From the NCBI GenBank assembly GCA_025267735.1, contig CM046299.1:40005733-40069732 (forward strand): a DNA stretch of 64,000 nucleotides, written 5' to 3'. The stretch is from Mactra quadrangularis (lineage: Eukaryota > Mollusca > Bivalvia > Venerida > Mactridae). The notes under the pieces were generated by a model. The model was not told where the DNA came from. It worked only from the letters and a program-made list of their open reading frames with translations, and did not search any database. Below are positions 24,148 to 36,821 of this stretch, piece after piece. Each line of letters opens with the position of its first letter. Within the stretch, counting starts at the first letter, position 1. The translations under genes were made by a program, and so were the position numbers.

Positions 24148-26160
24148 ATCAATGAACTCTGTCTCCCTTGTAATTTCCTTATTGTACTAAAATATCTGAT
24201 AGTTTTAATACCATAAAATCAAATGTTATGGCCCTCCTATGACGTTTTCCTTTTGATGTCATAAAGGAACACAAACTGGTTCCTTTATAATAATCTGGTA
24301 GTACCTGAGTACAAACTCTGAAGTATGTTAAACATCACAATTAACTAGTCCTCACTTGTTTTTGTTTATTTTAAAAGATAACTTGATTTGTTTTGTTTAT
24401 TTTAATATTTAGATAAGTTTTTTCTATGTTTTGTTGCAGTATAAATTGTACGGACAAGTTTGAATGCTTTGACATTAATTCAAGCATAGGCATGTGCATT
24501 TTCTCTCTATATTCAACTTGACTTCATCTATATCTTGATATTGAACTCATGGCTGTTATAATTTACCCCCTCATTTATTAACCCTTAACTGGTCAGTCCC
24601 AGTGGGGTTTGAAGGGTGCGCAGCATCCCTCATTGCCAGTAAAACATCAAGGTCATCGATTGCAGAAAAAATGTGCAAATTGCTGATAAGAAAACTTGTT
24701 TTTAGTCTCTGAAAAGAACTGGCACTTTAGATCTCATTTTTGGAAAAAAAAATCCAAATGAAATGCAAAGATTGGGTTGAAAAAAAAGCGAACATTGCAA
24801 TTAATGCCCTTTTTGCTCCATCCCAGCATTGCCATGGTAACTGGGATCAGGGCTAAAAAGACAGTCACTTTGACAATAACTTGACCAAGTTACATATCTG
24901 TCAGTTTATTAGTAATGAAATTAGAGCATCTTAAAATAGCGCTGGAGTGTTTAGATAAGAAAATGGCTACTTTTCACGCATGTGGCATCAGTAAAGAGTA
25001 AATCTTATGTATCATTTTTTATTTTCAATATGAAAACAGAAATAACAAATAATTTTTCTATTAATATGTTGTAGAGTAAAACTTAGGCCCTAATTTAAGG
25101 GCACTCTTTAAAGCAAGTATTTTTTCTTAGGAGCCATCAAAACTGATGTTTTATTTCTACAATAAACTGTATACACTTTTGTATATTATTATGTACTATT
25201 ATGTAAATTCTTAAATCATGAGCATGGAGCATGAATTATCTAAACAAGCACATGTGTTATTTTCCATTATGGAACAAAGACAAATGCTAGTTATAGCTAT
25301 TCTGTCATTACTAAATATATAATTTGATGGAAGCTGTTATCTTTATTGTGAAATATTGTTTGACATTGTTTATTCTTCTTGTTTATTAGAAATGCATGTT
25401 ATCCTATTAGTTATACTGTTTGTGTAAAAATATATGATAGACTTGCATAAAAATGCTGTAGGGAAGTATAAGTTTGGGGTTATTTTATATGCTTTGTTTT
25501 TCTTGAGGCATTTGTTTTTGAAAGACATGTTGGATTGAAAGCAGTGTGAAGATAAATTAAAACCAAAATGTAGCTCTCATGCAAAATAGCAAAAATAAAT
25601 CATATAACCTTTTTTGTTAACAATGTAGCACATGAGGCTCAAGGCACAATTTATATAATGTCGCCTTTCTATGGATTTCAACAAACTGAAACTGTTTTCT
25701 GTAAACATTCACTCTTTATGCAAGCACATGTATAAATGCAGGAATTTCATTTATCTCTTGTTTTCTTATTCACACTTACATGTACAAATTGTATAAAATG
25801 TATCAGGTTAATTTTATCAGACTTTGAAGTATTTGATTGTTTATTTTTTGTTGTACATGTGTAGTCATTTTCATAGGCACAGTTCTGTCACTATTCATAC
25901 ATATAATGAATATGACTCCCAAAATGGTAAAATTTTTACCCAATTTCAAATGGTGGCCAGTTTTTCCAGTAAAAATTATATTTGTATTGGCAGCTAAGGC
26001 TTTACTCTTGAGAATGACACCATCATCTTTTGCATAAGCAGAAAATTAAATTCATAGTTCAATTTTTATCACCAAAATCAATGCATATTTTTTAATCAAT
26101 ACAGAAGTTGCAAAATCAGTGTAAACAAAATCATATATGAGTATATACGTTTTTTTTTAA
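24148..26160 (+). other. Rheb 3' UTR and flank
   Basis: T-rich sequence after the stop codon, continuing to one or more AATAAA signals (25161 and later). The 66-codon frame at 25837-26037 is not supported as a gene. Confidence 0.5.
25161..25166 (+). promoter_or_regulatory. Candidate polyadenylation signal of Rheb
   Basis: AATAAA about 1.0 kb after the Rheb stop codon, followed by T/GT-rich sequence. Other AATAAA matches occur downstream, so the true 3' end is uncertain. Confidence 0.35.
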
Positions 26161-26428
26161 GCCACCTGGCTAGCTTAGTTGTTAGCATGCAAGACTTCTG
26201 ATCGAGGGTTCATGGGTTCGATTCCAGAGCGGGGTATACTTGTGGAGCTTGGTCATGAAATTATTTCTGTGGTCATTCTCCCTCCTACCAATGGTTTTTA
26301 ATTATGTCGCGCAGTCACTGTCCAAAGTATGCGCATAGTAGTTGGTTTACAGCTAAATCCAGCAGAGATTTAGCCTTTTCAGGAATATACAATGTGTTGC
26401 TATGGCATTAAACCCAACAAACAAAAAA
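26161..26428 (+). mobile_element. SINE family A, copy 4
   Basis: tRNA-like head CTGGCTAGCTTAGTTGTTAG with B box GGGTTCGATTCCAG, body TGGAGCTTGGTCATGAAATT, and tail GGCATTAAACCCAACAAACA. Sense orientation, within 2.3 kb of the Rheb stop. Confidence 0.82.
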
Positions 26429-26728
26429 GACAATGTTTTTGACTTGGTCGTTTATGGTCATTTTCTTACTTAAAATCATTCTTGATTGTAAAAGTTTGCA
26501 TCCAGTGTTGACTTTATTCTAAAACAATTCTCTCTGCTTTCTATATTAAATTTAATGATCTACTTGTATGACTTTAGATAAAATATAATTCTGACATTTA
26601 GTGTATACAATATAATTTCATTGTAAGTTCATATCAAACATGTTTTAAATTATTTAATCCAGGATAATCTGTACTGTGATGAATTTATGTTGTAGATGTG
26701 CTTTGTTAAGTCTGTAAAATTTGCATAA

Positions 26729-26935
26729 CGCCACAATAAATTGATCATGTGTTCTATGGATTCGCTTGACCCTTATTTTGAAGGTTTTTACAAAAAAAAT
26801 TATTTCCTCGCTCGCAAAAAATTTGTTCTAACTGCTGTATGAAGCATCTGAGTTAAGATTTTTTTAATTTTCTTCGCTCACTCGCCCCATTATTTACCAG
26901 AAAAATCTGTAAAACACTATCAATTTGTTGTTGCC
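26729..26935. mobile_element. Harbinger-like MITE, copy 2
   Basis: Same terminal repeats (CGCCACAATAAATTGATCAT, one end base changed) and interior (CCTCGCTCGC), flanked by TAA at 26726-26728 and 26936-26938. Confidence 0.78.
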
Positions 26936-26941
26936 TAATTG

Positions 26942-27013
26942 GAGGGTTGTCCGCAAGACTGTAGTAACTACTCTTTTTTTAAAGCATTTAATACAGTCTT
27001 GCGGGCAACCCTC
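26942..27013. repeat. 72-bp hairpin abutting the Harbinger-like MITE
   Basis: GAGGGTTGTCCGCAAGACTG and the inverse CAGTCTTGCGGGCAACCCTC pair around a T-rich loop. It starts 3 bp after the TSD of the MITE at 26729-26935. Confidence 0.7.
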
Positions 27014-28094
27014 ATATTCATTATATAGATGATTGTATGTGTTAATCTAAATCCTTTGAAAATGTTAATCATAAACTTAGACAGCAAGATGGTTTGAAAT
27101 GTTTATTGTGTCTCTTATGCATGTTATATTTTGATAGCTGCACAGTTGTTGGAAATTTTCCTGTTCTCTGTAAATGAATATATCTTCATATAGTGGCTTT
27201 AAAGGCTGCTAAAATTCAAGAATTTTCGCATTTTGAATATTTTTAACTTTCTTCCATGATAAAAAGCACAGCTCAGTAAATATTTAAAGGATATGCATCT
27301 TATGATCTATAAATCACAGATTAATCCACACGAATTTCAAGTTATATACTTATTTATTGGTCATGCATCCAAATGAGCATGTTTGTTATTTAATACTAAT
27401 AGTTAATCATCATATCCTTATTTATGGTTTGCACACCAAGACTTAATCAGAATTATGATGCAGAATTTGGCGATATTTTGCCAAACTCAAGTGAGTTTTG
27501 TATTTATATCCATGTTCATGTCACTCCACATGAAAGCATGAAAAATTGGTGAAATTGAAACTGTACAGTCATGTTGTTAATTTGTTCACATGTTTTTTAC
27601 TGTGTAAATTTGACAAAATGTGTAAAATGTCAAGTTTTGAATGTTCTTGACTCAATCTGTCACTCTTCATGATCTTAGGGCTCTTTTCATTTTGTAAGTT
27701 GCTTACGAATACAACTGCAAAACAGAATTTTTTTTTTCAAAATCAGAGAATTTAGAGCATTTCTTACAATTATTGTTTAGATTTAGGTCTAAATGATTGA
27801 TTCTTTACACTATACACATAAAATATAATAGTAACTTTGTCAATTGAGCAAGAAAAATATATAGACATATAAACTTTAAACATTATTAATATGCATCAAA
27901 TTGTATAGACTTGTTGGTGGAAATTCTTGTCACATGAGCACGTAGTCGTCATTTGTCTCTCATGTTAAACTTACCATGATTATTTCATACTTGGAAGAAT
28001 TTCATGTGTTTCGATATTTTAATAAATGTTTTTTATGCAATAATAAATGTTTTTGATTGCTTTTTTGGATACATGTTTTTAAATAATGATTGAT
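27014..28094. other. No recognised feature
   Basis: AT-rich DNA between the MITE cluster and the AT minisatellite. Confidence 0.4.
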
Positions 28095-28645
28095 TAAATT
28101 TTGATTTGTGTGTGTACTTTTATGAACATTAATATATAATTTATCAATATGTTGTACAAAGTAATTGATTAAGTTATAAATAATGTGCATAAACACTATG
28201 ATTTATATTCATCTTTATGTTCCCTGAGTAATTGATTAAGTTATGTTTTCTGTGAGTGAACTAGTGTGATTAATATTGATCAATTATTGCACAGAGTAAT
28301 TGATTAATTTGTATTCAATGTGTATGAACAAGAGGTAAATATCGATCTGTATTGAGATAAACTTCACAATGTAATTGATTGATATTTGTCAACTGTGTGA
28401 TTTATATTGATCTATTATGGGTTTAAGTTTACACTGTAATTAAATACACTGTAATTGATTAGTTGTATCTACTTGCTTGTGATAAATATTGATCAATGAT
28501 GGGATAAAGAATAATTGATTAAGTGGTGCTGATTGTGTGTGAACAATTGGGATTAATATTAATCAATATGTTCCATAAGTGAATGATTGTGTTGTTTACC
28601 ATGTGAACAAGTGATTAATATTAATCAATGTTGGTATACTTTTTA
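28095..28645 (+). repeat. Degenerate AT-rich minisatellite downstream of Rheb
   Basis: GTAATTGATTAAGTT, TGTGTGAACAAGTG and ATTAATATTGATCAATNATG recur in this order about seven times with a period near 80-90 bp and strong divergence. Confidence 0.65.
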
Positions 28646-28799
28646 TGTACTTATATATGTCAGTGTATTTGTCAGAAAATATCAATTGTGTGCAAGAGGA
28701 ATGTGTTAGTTTTATTTTTATTTCCTTTATTTCAACAGCTTGAAACCAAGGCTTATTTTTATCTCAAACTTTTCTGTGAGTATACCTATGTGCTCCAAA

Positions 28800-29530
28800 G
28801 GTTTGGCTTTGACCTTGAAGCTAAATGTGCACGAGTTGCACATGTGCTCTGCACATTATCTCCATATAAATCTTCTCAGTTAACATTTCTTTCAAATTTC
28901 ATTTGAACTTTTAAGGGGTTCCAGAGGTACAGAACTTATTGGAACCCGTATGACCTTTGACCCCTGAGTAGTTTTTATGGGTTTAACGCCATTTCAACAC
29001 AATTTTAGGTCATTTTACGGCGTCCAGCGCACCTAACCTAGCTTTCCTGGACCCTTGTATATAACCAGTACTCACCTACCCTTCTGCAAGGCTGGAAACT
29101 TCTCCATATATCTTAATAATGAAGAAAATTTGACATCATTGTCAAATTTTCGTGGGGGGGGGTATAACCTCCCGGGTAGGATTCGAACCAGCACCCCCTT
29201 CGGGACACGAGATTCCAAATCCCGGCGCGCTACCAACTGCGCCCGTGACCTCTGAGTGTGACTTTGACATTGGTGTTAGTCATAGAAAATATGTACAGTG
29301 CACTTTGTCTCAATGTGTTGAACATTTCTTTTAGTTTCATTAAAATAATCCAAGGAGTTTAAGAGTTACATAACAGACACAATTTCTTAATGGAAATCAT
29401 ATATCAATTGATGTTTGACCCTCAAACATGACCTTGCCCTTGGAATCAGCCATGCAGAACACATGCTTCTCTCAATGTGGTGGTCAGATATTGTTCTATC
29501 CCCATGAATCCCTCATGTAGTTTAAAAGAC
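28800..29530 (+). repeat. Three diverged ~165-bp units, split by a SINE
   Basis: TTTGACCTTGAAGCTAAATG (28806), TTTGACATTGGTGTTAGTC (29270) and ATGACCTTGCCCTTGGAATC (29431) begin comparable units with CACAT..CT, TTTCATT and GGAGTTTAAGAGTTACA-like parts. SINE B copy 4 lies between units 1 and 2. Confidence 0.45.
28970..29245 (-). mobile_element. SINE family B, copy 4, with TSD
   Basis: A near complete copy with tRNA-like head at the right end (GCGCGCTACCAACTGCGCCC on +). TGACCYCTGAGT flanks it (28958-28969 and 29246-29257; one mismatch). The short open frames here are SINE shadows. Confidence 0.82.
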
Positions 29531-30910
29531 AGAGACACAAATGCTGTGTTATACCCCAGCCACTCTCCCATATGCCATTCTAATAACCAGCATTTTCAGA
29601 AATAAAAACCAGTTAAACAAGCTGTTGTGTCCCTTGTACCCAATCAAAAACTACAATACAAAATAAGATTATAAAGCTATTTATTTACAAATCAGCAAAT
29701 ATACTCTAGGGTTTGACCAAAGCCATGAACACACAAACAATTAAAATGTTAACATTCTTATCTTTATCACAGATAGCTTTAAGAAATTTATTTATCATTC
29801 CATGACTTATCACTAGGTTATAAAACTTGTTAACAGAATCTTCACTCAAAACTCTGATTTTTCTCAAGGAATACTGAGACTTCTTGAAAACAACTTTCAC
29901 ACTTATTTCAATCAAAGCACTGCCTGACAATGGGCTTTAAAGGAACATATAAACTCTGGATTATACAACAAACTGAAGCGATACAAGGGACTATTCCCTT
30001 ACATAAGATTTGATATAATTCAATAATTATTGCACAATCAGCATTATAGTGCATTTTATCAGCTTGTTAATGCATAATTCAGACTTCAATATTTTAAGAA
30101 GTAATTATTCCTTTAATTGCCTATGTGTGGTCTAATGTCATTGTCCATGAAAGATTGAAATTTCTCATGTATTTGCTTCAGTCTGTAATTAAACATGAAG
30201 AAACCCCATGTAAAAACCTTATTTTAGCTGGATAAAATTCCACAGTCTGTTATTGATGATGAATACCATGTTATATCTATAGAAATGGAGGACTGTTAAA
30301 GGAATATACAGGCAAATGACTGTGCCAAAAGTATAGAACCAAGTTTAGTCTTAAAAACAGTATTAAGAATGTAAGAAATAACATTTGTCACTAATAACAT
30401 TCAACTGAAAGAATTAAAACATGTGGCATACACATTGTTGAAAACAAAAGTAGGATACTGAGGGAATCACCGAGCAATTTATAGATTTGTTATATGTCGT
30501 ACTTGCTGAAATTAAACATTTTCATTGGTTGCTTCTTTTTTTTCAACATTCTTAGGCGGTTTTAGGATATCATTTTAATAGAATTATACTAATGTTGCAC
30601 AATAACAAGCTCTAGTATCTTCTCATCAATAAATGCATATTTTTACACTTATCTATTTTTAATTAACCTGACCCACGTGGGTCTAGTTAGGAAACACCCC
30701 AAATATTACGAGAAAATTAAAAAAAAAATTTTGCCAAGTAATATAACAGTGTGTCTGTTGCATTCACAGTTATAAAAAATATAATTCAAAATCAGGAAAT
30801 ATGAGCTAAACTTGCCTGTATATCCCTTTAAATTCAGCACATGTTATTATTAGTAAAATCTCACAGGAGGGTAAAATCTTGGTCTCCTTATTGTTAAATA
30901 TATTCAAATG
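29531..30910. other. No recognised feature
   Basis: AT-rich; a 74-codon - strand frame (29706-29930) without recognisable domain. Confidence 0.4.
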
Positions 30911-31069
30911 TCTGAGGTGCATACATTAAGCCCACTGATTTAAATACTGTATATTTGTTCAATAAACCTTATACATAAATGCATTGTATCTTATTTATCA
31001 ATAGTGAGTACAGAAGTACAGTCATGAGTATTTAAATCAGTGGGGGTTAATATATGCACCACTGAGAGT
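30911..31069. repeat. Palindromic repeat F, copy 1
   Basis: TGAGGTGCATACATTAAGCC with CCACTGATTTAAATACT is inverted at the right as AGTATTTAAATCAGTGGG and ATATGCACCACTGAGAG. Confidence 0.7.
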
Positions 31070-31326
31070 AGCTAAAAATTAACAATACACAGAAAGTTGC
31101 TAAGTTGGGGACTAATACACATACATATAAGACTGTACTTGCAAACCACTATCAATCAGTTTAAGTTTACTTGCTGTAAAAAATACTTGACAACAAAACT
31201 GAGTACTGAGCAAAGAATCTCACAAGTTATAACCATGAAGTCTGAAATCCATGATTTAAAAGAATCACAAAAAATGTGGAATTCATTCTGTTGGATAAAA
31301 ATTGTATTGGCAAGTCTTATTCAACT

Positions 31327-31476
31327 CCCAGTGGTGCAGAAATTTACCCCAATAATTTAAATATTAGATATATTATCTATATTTCCCTACCATAAATATG
31401 GAAATCTGTTTTTGTTGTATGTGAGTACTGCAAAGTATATATAAATCAGCGGGTTTTATGTACGCAACACTTCAGT
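31327..31476. repeat. Palindromic repeat F, copy 2
   Basis: CCAGTGGTGCAGAAATTTAC and ATAATTTAAATATTAG at the left, ATAAATCAGCGGGTTTTATG and CGCAACACTTCAG at the right; diverged from copies 1 and 3. Confidence 0.6.
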
Positions 31477-31937
31477 TGATTAAAAATTGAACATTACGTC
31501 CCAGACATGATAATAAGTTTATTTCACTCTTTGACATAGGCCAGTCATAAACTTGGTTTGATTACCCAAAGTCATTGCCTGAACCCACAAGCCTAAAGCC
31601 CCAGACAAGTCAAAATTAATACAGGCTTATGAACACTACTTTTTTAAAGCAGACAACTTTGGCCTTCTCTATATAACAATAAATTGAGCTAATGCTCCAC
31701 TAAATTTCAGGGGATGACTGCTGTACATAAACAATACAAATTGAGCCAACATAAAGAATTTAACAAAAGCATGGATTAAAATATCACTATAATAATAATA
31801 ATAATATGTAACAAGTGATTTCATGTCATGGATGATAAATCTTGTATATTTATATAATATAATATAATGTATAAATTATATACATGTATACAAGATATGT
31901 TTAGTTTAAACAGGTTATATAGTCACATGATCTTCCA

Positions 31938-32252
31938 TAAGCGGATCCAGCGGGGGGATCAGGGGGGTCTGGACCCCCCCCTAGAATTTGGAAATTGTAC
32001 CTGTCCATCAGTGTATTTCTTGCCTGTAAGTCATTTTTAAGTAGTGTGAAGCAATTTTTCTCGGTTCTTAACATCGATTTAATGGTTATGTAGTTTTTAT
32101 TATCAATATGTTGCATTTTTTCTGCAAAATGTGTATATTGTGGTTGTGGTTTGAGGTTCAGACCCATCCTAGAAAAGTTTGGACCACCCTAGAAAAGTTC
32201 AGACCCCCTCCCCCCCCCCCCTAGAAAAAAATCCTAGCTCCACCCCTGATCT
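31938..32252. mobile_element. GCGGATCCAG-type repeat with G/C tracts
   Basis: Starts AAGCGGATCCAGCGGGG and ends with a C-run and CTAGCTCCACCCCTGA; internal runs of C (GGACCCCCCCCTAG) appear at both ends. Related in its first bases to the repeat at 2867-3377. An open frame inside (31901-32167, - strand) is a by-product. Confidence 0.5.
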
Positions 32253-35025
32253 TCAGATTGTTAACAAACTCTTGTTTTTTTTCATCAATTCTTGCAATAG
32301 TCAATAACGCAGAAAGGATTTGAATTGTGCATAAAATAACTTATATATAATATATCATGTTTGTATTTATTAAATATTTTATGAACAAATACATTAATTT
32401 TCTATTTCTGAACATACCCATGTTAGCCCGTTTTTTGTAATTGCTCTTCTGAATCCTCTGCGCAAATTTAAGTCAATTTTTGAGCATATAATTTGAAGCT
32501 TACTATCAGTTTGCACAGGACCAAATGGAAATTATCGGGAAAAGGAATGTTGTAGTTATATTATGCAATACACAACGTCATTGAATTATTTGTCTAGAAA
32601 GAAAAATTGACAAAACACTTGTACTTGTTTACGTTATTAATTGCTCTTGTAGATCAAGTGACTTTAGTCCCTGTATGAAATATTTGTCTGTTCAAGCATA
32701 AAACAGTGAACATGCACCAAACTGCCATTTTAATCATTAACATTTTAAAAAAATTTCCACATACATACATTGTATACATTGAATAAAAAACCAAAGACAT
32801 AAACAATAACAAGAGCAGTCCGCTGATAGCACACTCAACCATTCCAGCATCTTCAGTAACCCAGGGTATGATTTGTCAACAAAAATATAAAACCGTGAGT
32901 ACTGTGAGTTTCCAAGGATATTATTGCAGGTGCATGATAGTACCCTTTAACTATGAGTTTTTAAAGTATAAAAGGGAACTTCAAGAGTTGTGATACTTGG
33001 TATTTAACCTCCAGTTGTAACACCATATGCATGAGTTAAGTTTCAAAAGAATCGCTCAATGGTTGCAGAGCTAAAATAATGCATTTAAAATGATTAACCA
33101 AAAAATGTTAAGTCAACACTAACTCACAAATGAGAAGGATATTCAGAAACAGTTAAGCTAAAAATACTATGAAAATGGTATAAAAAATATCAAAATTACA
33201 AAATTGTACATAAAATATTGCAACAAAATGTGAAAAAATATATTGAAATTTAAAACATGAAATTGGATTCCACTGTTGCACCAAGGCCTACCTGACTTGT
33301 TAACTGTATACAGCTATCAGTAAACAAATGCAATTTTTATGTATTTTTATTAAGCCTGCATTTTCCGAATGTCTATTTCAGAAACACAATTACTCTGAAA
33401 ACATATTGACTAAAATGCATTTCTATCATTCCATTTAAGCTATAGTATTAGAAATAATAAAAATAGAGCATCTTGGAATAGCCTTATCCCATTAAGGTGA
33501 AAAATGGTCATTTTTCCCATGGCCCAAACTGCAAGTGGTTAACTTAAAATATATAAAAATTATATCATTTAATTCCACAAACAAATAAGAATAGTAAGTG
33601 ATGGTTGGGTATAAAGATTAAAAGTCGGTCAATAAGAACAGAAACTAATTAATCAACAACAGATATGGCTATAAAAGTTACAAAAGACAAGTAACATGTT
33701 TTCCAACCAAAGGCAGCTGGCATTGTCCCAAACTATAGACACTATATAGACAAAAGTGTATACAATTTGAGAATTGTGCTTAACCCCTAGTAGTTTTCAA
33801 CTACTTATTTCAAACAAATGAGTGATAAAAAACGTTTTAAGCTTAAATCAGTCTAGGATATATAAACAGTAAAACTACAGAAAATAAATATGCTTTTCAT
33901 AAAGTATTAATTACATAGGACTATTCCATATAAAACTAATAACAATACGGAAACATTAAATAGACCTCTGATAATTACTTTAGTTAGTAAATACTCTCAT
34001 TGAAATCTGAGCTTTATTTTGCTCCCACTAAATAATTTGCTGGTCCCACATTAGCTTTAAAGTCAACACAAATATAATCCATCCAATCAGCAATGTCCTT
34101 TCACATGACTTCTAAATACAAATGATGTTCAGTGGGCACCATTAGATCATGTGCAGAGAAAATGTAGTGGAGTCTTTAAAGTCTGATTTTAAATAGGTTA
34201 ATATATCAATAACAATGCTTTACACAAATGCCCTGACCAAATGGTAAATATGGAATAGTCCTTAGCAAGTAATGTGTAATATTATACAATTTTATATTAA
34301 GGTGGAATTCCCCTAGTACTAATTGCATTCATTAATATATATTTAAAAACTATGATAATTGGTTACAAAACAAAACCTTTCATTCATTACATCATGTTTG
34401 TCATTTTGTATGAGTTTGTAAAACAACATTCTGTCGCAAAATCATTTAAAAAAACTTTAATGAAAGTGGTTAATTATCTCCCTTTGATATGAAAATATAT
34501 TATTAATTTTTTATTTGTTCATACAAAATAATAGTTAATATAATTTCAAATTCTGACATGTATGGTGAAAACATTAGAAATGCCATGTATAATTAAAGTT
34601 TTCTAAATTCAAATTCTATGGTCAAAAACATAGTTTTGTAATAGGGGAACTCTACCTTGATATACTAATATCATTTCAATTAACTCCAAGATACAAAAGT
34701 AAAGCTACATTTCACAAGCAAGGAATATAATAAAACCAAATATGGATAAAGGATTAAACAGGTTTCATACAATACCACAACTTAACAGTCACATAATCAC
34801 CAATGGAAGTCAAAATTTCTGCTTTCACCAACCTCTGTCAGAAGTTTTATAATTTATTAAACTTGTTTATATTAAACTGATAATGCTATAAAATGCAAAA
34901 TATACATAGATAAACATTGCCCTTAATATAGTCATAATTATCATAAAAACAACATTATTTTACGAGGCTTCACATTGATTCATTTATCCAATAATTCTAT
35001 GTGGTCCTCAATATGTTAAATTTAA
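32253..35025. other. Gene-free AT-rich DNA
   Basis: Apart from a weak repeat D fragment (32965-33120) I see nothing in this stretch. Confidence 0.4.
32965..33120 (-). repeat. Repeat D, fragment
   Basis: GATACTTGGTATTTAACCTC and GGTTGCAGAGCTAAAATAAT are weakly similar to the interior of repeat D. Confidence 0.4.
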
Positions 35026-35151
35026 TTCAACTGTCAGTGGCGCATAAATTAACCCCACTGATTTAAATATATTTTATCGCCTGTGAGTACAAAAAGACTG
35101 TAGTTAATATTTAAATTAGCAGAGTTTGTGTATGCACCACTGACAGTTGAA
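35026..35151. repeat. Palindromic repeat F, copy 3
   Basis: TTCAACTGTCAGTGGCGCAT and its inverse ATGCACCACTGACAGTTGAA delimit 126 bp; the clearest termini of this family. Confidence 0.7.
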
Positions 35152-35251
35152 TAAAATACATTAATAATGTAGCCTAACAAAATTAACCTGATGCAGGTCA
35201 GACTAACTTTAATTTGATTTAAACCAATTCAACTTCTTCTATAAAAAAAAC

Positions 35252-35521
35252 CAAGTAAATCTGTGAGCTAATGCTCACTAGTGATACCCCCGCCAAAATA
35301 TAAAAATATGCGACAAACAGGAAGTAGATGAGTAAGGAGCATGAAATCGCTTTACACCACATGGGACTATAGGATGAAGCAATATGCAAAGTTTCAGGCT
35401 GCTGCATGGTATAGTTGCTGAGAAAACTGTGACGGAAATTTTGTAACGGACGGACGCACGCACGCACGCACGGACAAGGGTAAAACAGTATACCCCCCTC
35501 TTCTTCGAAGCGGGGGTATAA
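35252..35521. repeat. Dispersed repeat H, copy 1
   Basis: Shared block of about 270 bp: GTAAATCTGTGAGCTAATGC, GATACCCCCGC, ATGCGACAAACAGGAAGTAG and CGCTTTACACCACATGGGAC, then an ACGC microsatellite and GAAGCGGGGGTATA. GATACCCCCGC and GCGGGGGTATA are inverted to each other. The two - strand open frames here are not genes. Confidence 0.75.
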
Positions 35522-35762
35522 TTAACATAAAAGCAGTGAATGATTAAAATTTACAAATGCTATAGTGATAACTAATCTAACACAGGGGGTCCAAAAGATA
35601 GGTACATGTAATACTTTCAATCATTTATATATAATAAATATTTATGTTATCTGATACATTTCAAAATTTGTACATGTACAGAAAAAGTATGAAACACATT
35701 TATGTTGATATCCTATGTTAAACACATGTTTTGTATTTAAGCAAAACACTAAGAATACCTAA

Positions 35763-35947
35763 GGCCACAACAAATTGATCATATGTTCTATGGATTGGCT
35801 CACACCTTAATTTTGAAGGTTTTTACAAAAAAAATATTTTTATTTCCTCGCTCGCTCATAAAAATTTGATCAAGCCGCTATATAAAGCAAGTGAATAAAG
35901 ACTTTTAATTTTTTTTCTGTAGAACAGATGATCAACTTGTTGTGGCC
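35763..35947. mobile_element. Harbinger-like MITE, copy 3
   Basis: GGCCACAACAAATTGATCAT to the inverse GATCAACTTGTTGTGGCC, flanked by TAA at 35760-35762 and 35948-35950. The 3-bp TAA duplication and GG ends fit PIF/Harbinger. Confidence 0.82.
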
Positions 35948-35950
35948 TAA

Positions 35951-36821
35951 TATACACTTTGACGTCATTTAAGTAATTTATGACATTTTTCCAAGTGGCC
36001 ACCTTTCATTTTCTTCCCTTCCTGGACTCACTCTATGAAATTGTCAATGACACTGCCACATGTTTCTCTATTAAAATTTCTAAAAATAGTCGAATATAAA
36101 GCAAATATATTGAGATTTTATTTAAAGTCTTACCTTTTTTGGACACCCTGTTTTATGAGAATATGATGTTTTTATTAACAAATAAAATTATTATGAATAA
36201 AGCAGACTGTCAACCAACGACTCACAAAAATGAAGGTTTTTATGTAGGGATTTATTTTTGTGATTATAGGAACTGTTAAATATAGACTTGTAAATATTGC
36301 AGGAACTTTTGTGTGGATCTTAAGATTATCTTTTAAAAGATAAAAACATCAGATATAATTGTATCTGATACAAGCCAGGGACATATAAGATATAGTATCC
36401 ATAGCAACTATAGAGACAGCATAACCTCGTCTAAAGGACAACAATTAGACAAAATACTTCATTATATGAATAAAAAGGAACTTGAATTTATCTATTAAAT
36501 ACAGGAAAGATTGTCAAAATATAATATGAATAGTAATAGGACTCTTTTAAGAATTATTGGAACAAAGCCCAAAATGTATGAAAGTATAGGAATATAGGAA
36601 CTGGTTGACAGCCTTAATTACATGTAATGTTTAGTATCATGTTTAATTTCACTTACAGTACACGACTATTAATGAATAGAGTTAAATGAGTAATGTTCAC
36701 TAACAAGATAATTTCACACTATGGAAATCTCATATTGAAATAATAAGGTCCACAGAATACAGTTTAGGACAGTGAAGTTATCACTGCATATTGTGTTATG
36801 TTTTGTTGGGACTTAACACAA
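35951..36821. other. Downstream flank of the IkappaB-like gene
   Basis: Probably includes the 3' UTR (- strand). TTTATT, which is AATAAA on the - strand, occurs near 36250 and 36170. Confidence 0.4.
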
